Shown here piece by piece: positions 12,777 to 24,581 of a DNA stretch of 64,000 nt. This DNA comes from Atrichornis clamosus (lineage: Eukaryota > Chordata > Aves > Passeriformes > Menuridae): positions 62,001-126,000 of the forward strand of contig WBMZ01002704.1 in NCBI GenBank assembly GCA_013400975.1, in the 5' to 3' direction. The notes under the pieces are model-generated. The model was not told where the DNA came from and searched no databases. It saw nothing but the letters and a program-made list of their open reading frames with translations. Every line of letters begins with the position of its first letter. Position 1 is the first letter of the stretch. The translations under genes were made by a program, and so were the position numbers.

Positions 12777-15700
12777 GTATGAATTAGAAAAACACTTGTG
12801 GAAAACACCACCTATATTTCAAATAGAGCTGAAAAGCAATGTTTTAATACTTCAATTCAACCACAAATAAGTTAATACTCTGTGCTTAAGTATTTTTCTT
12901 GGATACTTGCATTTAAAAAATATGACTGTCTGGCACATAAAATTCACATGCCACTTATCAACCAGTGATAATTTCCTCTATTGTCATGCTAGTAGCAACC
13001 TGTACTTTTGCTGAACTGCTGTCTGTGTTGATATTTTCTACAAATTTTTAAAGAAGTTTTCTGAATATTTAATTTATGTAAATGAAAGTCTGGTTAAAAT
13101 ATTTTTCATTCTTGTTAACAGTCACATTATTCTATAAGTAATAGATAAATCCATAGTCATTGTAAGAGCTAATGCAAATTAATATTTTTCCTTAAAGCCT
13201 GTGTGAAAAACCAAGATTCTCACATTCTTTGTGCATTAGTGTCTCAAAGGGACGTGTTCCCAAGTCTACTCAGAAAAGAAACAGTTTAAATCAGAAATTC
13301 AAACCAAATAAACAAAGCTATTGGCTTTGGGGTGATGTGTCTCTTATGTACAGTGCCAGAGGTCCTGGAGTCAGGCTGTGGTTAGCCCTGGAACAGTCCA
13401 GCTGTGTCTGTCTCAGTGCAACTGGCTCGTTCACTTTTGTCCATGACCACAGCACCCACCTCCCATGCATCCACTGAGTGCATCTAAAAGTTGGATAGAG
13501 TGTGAAATCCTGTGTTGTAGTCAGGGCTGGACCATCTAACAGAACACATACTATGTCTCCTAGCCCTGCCTGGAAGCACACCTTGGGTTGCAGTCTGATC
13601 TCTGCCCCATTCAGCCGTTGTATCACTCAAGCTACCTGCATGCATCCGTGAAGCAGGGTAGTCTTTGCCACATGAACAAACCTGTGAAGGCTATCTTTTG
13701 CTAGAAGGAGCAGTAAGGAGGGCTGCCAAAGCTGGTGTACCTACTAGAGCGGGTGGACCTCCTTCCTTCCCCGTCCTCCCTCTCCCTGGTGCCCTGAGAT
13801 CCCTCATGGGCCATGACGGTGAAATTACTCCCCTCCTCTACAGCTTGTCCAAAACTCTTGGTGCTGTCTCTGCCACTGAGGAGCAACACTGGACCATGGC
13901 CGTTTTTTTTTGAATATCAAATATTTCAAAGTCAGAAACTGCTGTTAACAGAAAACAAAACATCCTATAGAATGGCGACTCTTATGGGGAAAAAAAAATT
14001 GTGCTAAAAGAAAACCTAACAGTTTACTCCACGAAAACACAAATAATTTCAAAAAATAACAACGATGTTGTTAGAGTAATGGGAAGAGAATCAATTATAG
14101 ATAGTCAGTTGCACTGGTGATCAGAGATTCAGCAGTGGCAGATCATTTGCAGCTTTATTTTACAGTGCATGTTCTTAAATTAAATATGAAAGAATCTGCC
14201 TGTCAGATCTTCATATTTGAAAACCCTAAATTTGCAGTAATCATTTTAATATTTTATAAAATATTTTTTATTTATATATTTTATAAAATACATACAAAAA
14301 CTACTTTATTTCTGGCTTTTGTAATGGGATTACAGTTTTTTATTCTTTAATATTAAAATACCTTTTACTATGAAAACCCACTTTTTGTTTGAAAATATCT
14401 GTAAAAAATAGTTGGGGGTGAAAAAGCGAGATATCTTACTCTTTTTATCCCAGCTTTAAAAAGAATATTTTTCCTTTTTTAATATTTTTATTCCAGGAAA
14501 AGACACTTTTCTATTCAATTATTGATTCCATAAGAGATTAAGCAAATTAATATATTTCCAAAATACTAGATCACAACAGTATAAATTAAGGTCAGTAGAG
14601 CTTCCCTTGAGATCAATACCCCCAGAGGCACTACCTCAGCTACTGCTAAAAGAAACAATCAAAAGGAGACAATGCATATTTGCCATTGAAGAATGCAACT
14701 GATATTATTGAGAACATGAATACTTACTGCATGCCTGACACACTGGTGCCTGAGCAAAATCTGAATATGACCGGTTTATACACTGTGCTAATAATTCCCA
14801 AATTATATTCTGTAGTTTGGAGCACTTATATCATTTTTGGAGCATTGTATATGAGAATTACTTGCTAGTGAGTTGTACAGGTTTAAAATTAAAGATACTA
14901 CAAGAAGTTAATATCCATGCATTTTGTAACAAATTCAATGAAAGCAGAGAACACCTTTAAATTACAAATGTAATATTAGTTGAAGGCCTTCAAATGCAAA
15001 TAATCATACTATCTTCTTTATGAACACTTTTTAACATTTTGGAAACTTATAGAGGGTATAAACTACTGCAATATATGTAATACAAAATGCAAACCTGAGA
15101 GCACACATACAATTTCATATTCAAACTTCATAGAAAACTGGGAAAAATTTATGCTAATGAGAAAAATAACTTTAATGCATTATCTCAATTTCAGATTTAC
15201 TCAGGATATTGAGGACATTATGCTACATAAAATCTTTTATAGTCTCTATCCATTAAATAAGTGTTGTATAATAGTGTTCACCATTTCATCTGAATAAATG
15301 GATATATTAACATACAACACAAAGCCTGCACTCTAGTGAATTCCAAATCCTCGTCTTATTGAACTTTGTTTCTGGTTTATTTTTCAATCCCAAGCAAAAT
15401 ATCATTCATCTTTTCGAGATAAATATGATAACCCAGCTCTGAACTACACTTGTTTAGTTAAACAAAAACACACTGAAATTTTCCATCTCGGGGGCCAGGA
15501 GCTGCATTTTCCTGAAAGGGTCTAACTCCATGAGTCCGCAGGCTGGGCTGGAACAGCAGACAATAGCTCTGTATGCTAATAAAAACCATTCTGCAACACC
15601 ACATGCTTGCATAGTCAGCAGTGCTATCTTATTCAACCATGATTAAAGAAAGAAGAGAGATTTCTTTCCCTGTTTCTTCTCAAAACTGATGTAAATTATA

Positions 15701-18700
15701 CCCCTTAAACAGCAAACTATACGTTTGGTTTTAGAAGAATGACAGTCTGTCTAATGTGAGTGGAATATAACCCAAATGTGTAAATCTGGAGTTCTGACTC
15801 CTGCCTTTGGCCTCAGTGGGAATTCCTGAAACTGCCTCCATTAATGAGCTACAGCATAACCTGCTCAGACCTGTGTGCATGCACGTACCTGATAGAAAAA
15901 CCCACGTGTGTTGCAACCCAAGTAATTTCAAAAGTGAGAAAGGACTAGTTAACAAGGTAGAAAAAAACCTGACCCATTATGATTTCTCCACCAAAATCTT
16001 CAGAAAAAAACTTCTCTCCTTCTCTCATATGCATGTTTACATGGAACAAGGAAAATTTTTGTCTTAGGCACCAACCTCAATTTGGATTATATTTCAGTAT
16101 TACCTGCCAGATATTTCCAAACCAAAATTACTAAGTATCCTTACAAAAAATATATTTTCTTGATACTTTTAAATCAAATAAAAAGAAGAAGTACAAGAAA
16201 CATAATTTATTATAAAGGGTGTTTCAGACCTGTTTTAGCAGAGCTTGAGTAATCAGAGTTCTCTGATTTCCAAAGTGCTTTTCTAAGCTAACAATATGGT
16301 GTATTTGTACATAATGTATAGTAACAATCTGACAAGCTTTTAATCTGCTTTAAAATTTATAACATACAGAAAGAGTGAATAGCATGCCATCATGGATTTA
16401 ACTTCTGGTCTTATGATACAAACGTAAGAGATGTAAAATTGGAAATGTATTTTAAGGAGGATATTTGAGTTTTACAGAAGAGTCATGCCAGTAAGCCTGG
16501 CTTAAGCTGATTTAAAGTAATAGGTTTTGGATCTTGCTTATAGTTTTCTACAAAGTTTAGTAATTTCAGAAGCAGATATTGAAGGTTTTATATATCTCTT
16601 TCTGAAAGAAAATTTGGAGCCATCCATTCCTGGTGCTGTAACTATGGATTGTTTGATTTTGCTGTGAATGTGCATGGTGTCTGTTAAAGCTAGTGCTTTT
16701 TCTTAACAACTAAGAAATTCCAAGTGTACAGAATGCAATGGTGTATCAGAGACTGTATGGACATGGTCACTACATATGCAAGAAAACAATATTCTGGGTG
16801 CTCACTTAGAAAATCATCATAGTCTGGTAGACCAGACTGCACGAAAATATTCTGAGATTTTACTGTTAGTAAGCAGTACTAGTCAGATTCAGCATACATC
16901 TGACAGATTTTAAATAGGCATGGGGTTTTTTTCTGAAAGATTTAAAAACGCCTGACCAACCAAAAAAAAACAACCAAAACCCCAAAAAGCCAAAAACAAC
17001 CAGATGGACAGGCAGTACCAAAAAAACCCAACAATAAATATTTGAATGTCAGGAAAAAAGTTTTATACTACAAGATTTGACTTAATCTGCCTACATCAAC
17101 TGTGGAAGTAAGAGACGACAATAAAGCTAACTGTAAATAATAACAGCTTTTAAGGATATGTGAATTGAGAGGGAATCTGCCATCAATTACCAAAAATCAA
17201 GCAAACATGAGAAATAAAACACTTGAGTAGATCCGTACGTAATGGGTAGTTATTTCTATGACTCATTTAAAAGTTTCTTTTTATTACTTGCATTCACTGT
17301 TTATACAGAAATAATTAAATCTAAACAAGACTTTGCTAGCAAAAACATTGTAGCTATCTCACATTTTCTGTTTAACTCTCTTTTCCCTGCTGTTTATGGT
17401 GATTTGCACAGAGGATGGAACAGTTGGAGCACTCTAAATCCTTCTTTTGTACTTCTTTTAACTTTGATGAGCAAAATGGAAATGCTAATCCCTTCTGCAG
17501 ACACATGATTTCCTTCCTTTCTCCTTCTCTCTGAGATATTTATTTTTCTGTTATCCAGCCTTTGTTCCCTAGTCCCAGTGAGGTTCATATGATGCTCTCC
17601 TTTCCCAGGGCTCTAGGGTGAATGAGGTTCCACAATCCAGCAATTCATGAAATTCAAGTGATGCTGAGGCAGGCAAGGGATCTATCAAAGCATCTTCCTA
17701 CCTCTCCATCCTCTCACTATGCCTTTAGAACAAACAAACAAACAGTCAAGAGTGTTCAGTACAGCAGAAGGAAACAGTCTAAAATACTGGCCTGAATTTT
17801 AGCCCTGAAACTGATTATAGCAACTTCAAGGATTCCAGGATTTCACACTGTGTTTTCCCTTTGTTCAGTATAATTCTGACCACATATGTAAAATTGGAAA
17901 GTAAATAATAAATAATGAATCAGGAAACAATAAAATCCCAGACCAAAACCAAGATGGGTTATTTTTTTATTTGGACATGAAACAGACACACTGGTACAGT
18001 ATGTAACATCCATGAAAATGTTGGAGGATTCTTATGTTAAAGGTCTGGGAGGAGTAGGATGCCAAAGAAGGTTTATCCAGGTGCAAAAAGGGAACGCTCT
18101 TTGTTATGCACCATAGTAAAATTCATAGTAATATTCAGTGGGTATAATTTGAAGCACTAAATTCTACTTTTACTTAGAAAACTAAAACAAATCTATTTGG
18201 ATTTGGTTGAGGTACATATGTGTAGATAAAAGAGTATTGTTTGAAAAGTAATATTTAAATCCTAAAATATTTTTTTTTAATTCACAATAATACATGTCTT
18301 TCCAAATAATTTAGAATTACTTACATCTACCTCGCAGTCATTTGTACACAGTAAACTCAAAGAAAACTAAATATTTATTTGCTTCCTCATACTAACATTA
18401 ACTAGCTCATGAGGCATGGCATCTCTTAAGAACTGAACACTCAGGGACCTCCCACTTCTGATCAAAACACAATTGTGTCTGTCACACAATATGAGTGACC
18501 CCATTGTGTTCATCTGACAGATGAATTTCTGGTCACAGAATATGGAAGGAATTGAATGTAACTTTTTAAGAGACTGCATAGCCCAACAGCTGAACTTACT
18601 GCCACCATTAGTGGAACACTCATGTACTACCTCCCCTTATGCAGGACTGGTCCCTGGCCCAGGAGAAGGCGATCTTTTATTTTCTTACTGTTCTTCTATA

Positions 18701-20784
18701 TGAAAATACATCAACATCTTCATTTACTTTGCTTTATTGCTTTTACTCTATAGTTTCAGACCAGGAGAATCTTTTAGCCAGGTGCTGAGGTGGAAAAAGA
18801 AAATGAATGTATTATTTTGGGATTCCCCTGTCACTCCTTTCAAAGCTGGATACATCTTGCTCTCCTTGTTAAAAATCAGTAGTAGAACTTTGCAGAGCTG
18901 ATGCATAGACTGAAGGCCTCTACTTCTGTTCAGGCTGACAGACTGAGAAGATGACAAGAGGGAAAATTGGTACTACACCCAAATTCTTTCTGACAGTCCA
19001 ACAGGATTTTTCATTTTATGGCAAAGCTAGCACATTTTTCCCACATATTTTTTCATATCATAAGTTCCTGGGGATGAATCTGTGAGGACCAAAGCAAAAG
19101 AAAGAAAAGAAAAAATTATATTTATAACAACTGAATGCTGACAGTCTGATTCAAAGACTCAGTGCTTCATAATCAAGGTTTTGGAAAAACAAGAATTGGA
19201 CATCCCTGAGGCTTTGGCACTGAGTTCAAGGACACAGTTAGGAGTCATTGCACCTCCAAGGACTGAGAGAACCGAAATGGAAACAAAGCCCTCTCAAGAA
19301 ACAGGGGAATAAATTAATTCATTTACTACTGCCAGGAATTATGCAGTGGGAATGCATTTTAGCTAGGAATGTGTTAGGCAATGGTCACAGCTGGATATGT
19401 TTCTAGCTTAAGTAGTGCCCCAAAAACCACTGAATGTGATGGAACTCTCCATTAGCTTCAGTGAGCTTTTAATCAAGTCCAGTTAAGTCAGACAGCAAGA
19501 TTTAAAGACAACTGAGGAAGTTCACAAGACAGTAACTTAAACTGCACAAGGCCAGAGAATCTGGAAAAAAACAAGTGTCAGTGAAAGGACTAATTAGAGG
19601 ACATGAAAAGCTCACTCCCAAATGTCCTTTAGTCAGTCTCAGGAATTTCATTATCTTCTGTGATAACAGGATTCAGAAAGTACAAGCAGTGATCTGAATC
19701 AGTTTTTAACTCAAACATAAATTTTCTGTGAGCTTTTTTTAAATGCTTGGTTTTTTGCTCAGCAATACCACAAGGCCTCTAAGCAGTGTTTCTTTTCTTT
19801 TATCTTTTTTTTAGTTAGGTCTCTTGGGTTTCGAGCTAGTCTAGGATTGCTAGTGTCAGGACTTCTGTCACCCACACTCAAACAAAATGCCAAACATGAA
19901 TTTCAGCATCAACTAAGGCATGTACCCTACAGATACACCACTCAATCTCCAAATTCTGGTTCTTTAAATCATAAACTGAAACAAACCGTTTTCTTATTTG
20001 TGTGCTATACAAAACAGCATGCTCATAAGCTTGTAAAATTCTTTTTATAAAATATATTCTTTTTCAGATAAGTTTCTCTAACTCTTACAAAAAGTAGAAT
20101 TCCAATGTTTGTAAGTTAACATTTGCCTCCAATTAATTTTACTTGGTTTGTGGTTCTGGAAAACAAGGCCAGCAAAATATATTGTAATCTGACAAAAATA
20201 GAGTATATCACTAAAATCAAGATTAAGATCCAGACACAAAATTGTTTGAACTTCATTGGTTTTATAGAACAAAAAAGCAAAATTACAGAGCAAAAGATAA
20301 AAGGTTTCATGCCCTAGGTCTCAGTATGTTTAAACTATTTAGTTGTGTAAGTATGAATAAAAACATTAATAGTGATATGAATAATTTGTCATAGAAAAGA
20401 ATTTTTCTTCAATAAAGAATAAAAAATCAGGATCTTTTGTTCAAGTGAAAGCAATGAATACTGGACTTGTCTTGAGAGAATGTTTTGTAAATGAAGGAGG
20501 CGGTTTGGGAATGAGGATTTAGCAAGGCAAATCTCAAGTTACCAAGCACAGCTGGAAATACTATACTTAAAAGTGAAATAATGTTAATAACTTGCAAATG
20601 AAATAGCATAACAATTACCAGTAGCAGGAAGAAGGTGAAATGATGAATTTTGCTGCAGAAGATACAGGTGTTTACTTTGTTATCAGGAAGAAGCATACAA
20701 AGGCATTGCAAGCAACTAGATCACTAAATTAAGGAGTAAACCAAGGCTATTGACCTGAAGAAAAAGAATAACAGGACACAACAT
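12775..20784. other. non-coding flank with one GC-richer segment
   Basis: This is AT-rich DNA except for about 13,325-13,905, which is richer in G+C and has overlapping open frames of 82-102 codons on both strands. The overlap and lack of any domain suggest composition, not coding. Two copies of an ATTTTATAAAAT palindrome sit at about 14,251-14,290. No exon or clear transposon is recognised. Confidence 0.45.
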
Positions 20785-20910
20785 TGTGGTGTTTTCACTG
20801 TACTTATTCTTTATGGAAGAAGATGCTTTTGCAATGGGAAGGATCAGTGTGGTGTTTTCACTGTCCCTGATTCTTCATGGAAGAAAATGCTTTTGCAATG
20901 GGAAGGGACA
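20785..20910 (+). repeat. 63-bp tandem duplication, two diverged copies
   Basis: Copy one is 20,785-20,847 and copy two 20,848-20,910. Both begin 'tgtggtgttttcactgt' and share 'atgcttttgcaatgggaagg' with the same spacing. I see only a handful of substitutions between them. The repeat is non-coding. Confidence 0.9.
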
Positions 20911-22087
20911 GTGAATAAGGAGATTAAAAATACCTGATTTGTGATTCAAGACCCCTACTTTCATAGAAGGAATTCATGCTGAACCTTACTTAGAAGTCTG
21001 TCATCCAGGAGTGGCCATAATACCATAAGTCACTGCAGACTTGACTCAATTGCCAAAATAGCACATGATACCTTGTGCCATTTGGTATATTCCACAATAT
21101 CCTCAGCTCTACCTATCTGCTAGCACAGCTGTTGCTCTTCTACCCTTTGACCTATCTGCCAAATCCTGTCAAACCTCTAGGATTCCCTAGGCTAGCTCTA
21201 GAAATTTGATGTTGGACATTCAAATTATTGACATGTGACTTAAAATTCTTGATGTGCTTTCAGTTACTCATGCAAATTTGGCCTTCCAGGATGACCTTAT
21301 TGGAAAAAAAAAATTGCTGTGGAAGTTACGTAAAGCAAGGGAATAAAATTTCCTTAGTACATTGGAACTTTGTACCTTAATCTTATATCCCTCTATAGAT
21401 TTGGAATAGGTTCTGTTGTTTCTTAGCTGTTAATATTGGACTTCGACAATATTAGAAGGCATATTTCATGGAGGAGTTGAAGAAATGATTAAAACATTCA
21501 GAGGAATGCTTGCATGTTGTACAAATACTGGTAATATAAAGTACATGATTAAGTAGGAACTGATAATAAAGAAAACACAATCAATTAGGAAAAGAAAGAG
21601 CTTGACTTATGCTAATATAGTAAAATTTATTTCTGGTGTAATAGAGCATCATTTGCAGCATATGATAGAGGTTCATGTCTATTAAGAAAGTGGCATTTCC
21701 TCTCGGAAGGAAAACATACTAAAAATAGTATATTTTATGGTCATTGCCTTATAAGTACTTAAAGGAAAGTAAAGGGAGGAAAAATTACCTCTGAATACAT
21801 ACCAAATAATACCTGTAGTAGATGGAAATTCATTAAACATTATCACATATAATAAGTCACAAAATATAAATGTTACAGATAGGAAACATATTAATATATA
21901 ACCCAATTTACTTAAGACTTGATTTTGGACACTGACAAAATTGGATTTCTAGATTGTCAGGTCACACAACAAAAAGTTGTTTCCAGAATGCAACTGAGAG
22001 TGTTATTGGTATATTGGTAAGAGCAACAAGAAATTTGAGGGGAAGGGACATAAAAACTGTGACATTAAATAAATGCCATTTCCTTCC
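20911..22087. other. non-coding DNA upstream of the candidate EPYC promoter
   Basis: AT-rich sequence with no recognised repeat or exon. It adjoins the candidate promoter and could hold regulatory elements, but none is identifiable by eye. Confidence 0.4.
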
Positions 22088-22163
22088 AACAAATGTTTGT
22101 TTGACCTTCCAAAATTTCAGTTCAGCAAAATCATATATAAAGGTGTTTGGAGCCTGAGAAGCT
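22088..22163 (+). promoter_or_regulatory. EPYC: candidate EPYC promoter (TATA box and SOX-like inverted repeat)
   Basis: A TATATAAA box lies at 22,134-22,141. About 33 bp upstream of it is a head-to-head pair AACAAA-TG-TTTGTT at 22,088-22,101. SOX9-family factors bind AACAAA-like half-sites, often paired, and drive cartilage genes; EPYC is a cartilage gene. The spacer here is only 2 bp, which is shorter than usual for SOX9 dimers. The link to EPYC rests on the splice donor downstream and is an inference; there is no transcript evidence. Confidence 0.4.
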
Positions 22164-22306
22164 CCCTGGGCTGAGGTCTTCAGCTGAGAGTAGAAGCTGT
22201 ACTACCTCCCACAGCCCCAGGATGCCACTGCCATTGGTCGGGGTCTAAAACCACTGGCTCTGCATTCCGAGTAACTCCATCCCATTTGAGACAGTGGAAG
22301 CTAAAG
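22164..22306 (+). other. EPYC: candidate non-coding first exon of EPYC
   Basis: EPYC in mammals has a non-coding exon 1, and the first coding exon here begins with a splice acceptor (AG at 24,399-24,400), so an upstream exon must exist. This segment starts about 30 bp after a TATA box, is richer in G+C than its surroundings, and ends at a near-ideal donor AAAG|GTAAGG (GT at 22,307). The intron would be 2.1 kb. It has a short upstream frame, ATG at 22,222 to TAA at 22,248 (8 codons), which could damp translation. The start is approximate. Confidence 0.42.
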
Positions 22307-24400
22307 GTAAGGTTTGGTACTCCTCTCTTAGCTGAATTTTTATCTCTGGAAATCCTAGTACTTGTTTTACTTTTTATCATGCTTAATACTGATTCAAAGG
22401 CTTTCAGATTGTGGAGACTATTTATTTTTCCCTGGATATGTCTTAGTTCCTTCCTGTGAGAGGTGCACATAATCTTCATCAAAATATTTGCTCTTAAAGC
22501 TACTGCAGATGCCAATATCACTACAGTGCATTCCAGTATATTACATATAAGGGAAATAGAGACATGCAAACTCTGCAAGTTAGTGCAGATCATATAGCCA
22601 CGGGCAAACTTTTTTTTGTTTTCACATATATTTGCTGGTTTTGTCTATATATATATATACATATTTGCAAAAATTAATACTTGTCAAGCCTTATACATTT
22701 TAAAATCTTTTATTTCTGGACAATATGACATGAAAATAATTTTGCACAATGAACAATTTTTTATTTAAGAATTGTTTATTCAGAGGAAAAATTACACCAG
22801 ATATGCTAGTACTACTTTTTGGGTTGATAGATAACATCCTTTATAGCTGAATAATCTGGGATAAATGACATGGAAAGCAAAAGCAAGACCAAAACCAATC
22901 CTGTCAAAAATAGGCAGCAAAAATCATAAAAACAGACAAAACCCGCAAGCTCTAGCATACTAGCTTATTTCAGAGATTTATTGTGTTTTTATTTTATTTT
23001 ACTTTATTTCATTTTTTTAATAAAGCAGAATACTTTTAGTAATATTTGCAGCTAATACTGAAAGGTGTAATTCATCTAAACTTTCTCAGAGAGAAGCCCC
23101 AGTAGCTCTAGCTTCTCCAAGGAGCAGCTGAAATCTTTCTGAATAAAGCAAATGAGAGAAAAATGAGCGCCTTGTCTTACTGACCATCCCCAGAGGAAAG
23201 TCACATCCTGATGCCTAAACCTACTTCATAAAGACCTCTTTTCATGAAGCTAAAATTCAACTTGTTGGTCAGCACATACATTCAAAAAATTATCTCATAT
23301 TTCTTATATTTTGTTATAAGTAGCTACAGTTTTGAAATTAAATATTTAAATGTATGTATTATGGCATCACATAAGGAGTAAAATTTATTAGACTTATGCA
23401 TTGTTCATTATCACTGTTCTTTTGGTGAAATAAATGTGAGCTGTATCTAAATAAAAGTGTAAGTAAAGAATGCTGAATGTGTCAGGCATCTTATATGTGA
23501 GTAGTGAATGCATCACCTACAAGGAAAAGGGAATGCATAAACACTAGTGTTCAAGCCTAGTGTAAATTTTCTACTATTTTACAAAATTCTAGAACTTTAA
23601 ATGGATGATAATTCAATTTTACAAACCTATTCTCCAGGGAGAACAGGTGATTATACTACACTACCATTTCTCACTACTTTAAAAATGGTGCAGATTGAAT
23701 AATGAAGGAATTCAGAGTAGTGTTTCTTATGGGGCTATGGAGGGCATGTATTACTTTTTATTTCGCTCCCCAAATCCTTGCAAAAGTATGGTCCAAATAT
23801 GCCACACCAATTAAAATTATATTCTGACTAAACAACTAATCGGTGAAAAGTGTTTTGATTCTGCTCATCCAGTGACAAAAAAGAAAGAGTTTCTAATGCT
23901 TTCTGATAGTTTTAGGTTTTTTATTTGTTTCTTTGTTTGTTTGAGTTTTTTGTTGTTTTTTATGATAGAGGAGAAATATAAAATTACATCATTGTACACT
24001 TCAAAAGATATTTTATTTGTATATAGATACAAATAATATAATAATTTACCTTTTCTCTAGTACTTATCTAATGGTGCAGTGGAAATAGGTGAAGTTACAT
24101 GAAAGGGGAAAAACACCATTCAGATACTTTCTCTTCGAGGTCAGTTTATATTTATACCAATATAATTCAGTAGGTCTTTTCTAAATTGTGTGAATGTTAA
24201 TATGGCCAAAGCAGTCTGCAGGAATTCTCAGATCCAAGGACTCTTCATGAAGCAAACCACTGAGTCACCATGAATAAATATGAGTTATTAATCAAAATAT
24301 AGTGTTATATATATAAGTACTGTAGTTGTGACATTAAATTGTCATAGATTCCTTGTGCATACCAGATTACCTACAATCTGTCCATTTTCTTCTCTTTCAG
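22307..24400 (+). other. EPYC: candidate EPYC intron 1
   Basis: AT-rich, with short (TA)n at about 22,648-22,658. It ends in a good pyrimidine tract and AG before the first coding exon. No repeat family is recognised. Confidence 0.4.
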
Positions 24401-24581
24401 GAAAGAAAGCAGAATGCAGGCCTTTGTAAATGTTTTCCTGGGATTTTTTATCTTTGTGTCTGTTGGAGCTGCACCTATCACTGATACCATAATTTATGAT
24501 TCTGAGTTCTATGACACAACACTTGGAGACCTGCCTCATCCATTTGCCTATGATGAAAACAAGCAGTCTGACCACATAAAG
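24401..24581 (+). CDS. EPYC: EPYC first coding exon (5'UTR end, signal peptide, acidic Tyr segment)
   Basis: The acceptor is a pyrimidine tract ending CAG at 24,400. Thirteen bases of 5'UTR precede the ATG at 24,414 (context agaATGc, with A at -3). Fifty-six codons follow: hydrophobic signal peptide [19 protein letters not shown], then IIYDSEFYD. The donor is AAAG|GTAATT, phase 0. Confidence 0.95.

Noticed and set aside
1..22000. KERA (keratocan) upstream of EPYC
   Set aside because: Its large coding exon with a cysteine cluster and leucine-rich repeats would be obvious; none is present.
22180..22593. 137-codon minus-strand ORF
   Set aside because: No recognisable domain; it overlaps the candidate EPYC exon 1, whose GC-richer DNA explains part of the open frame.
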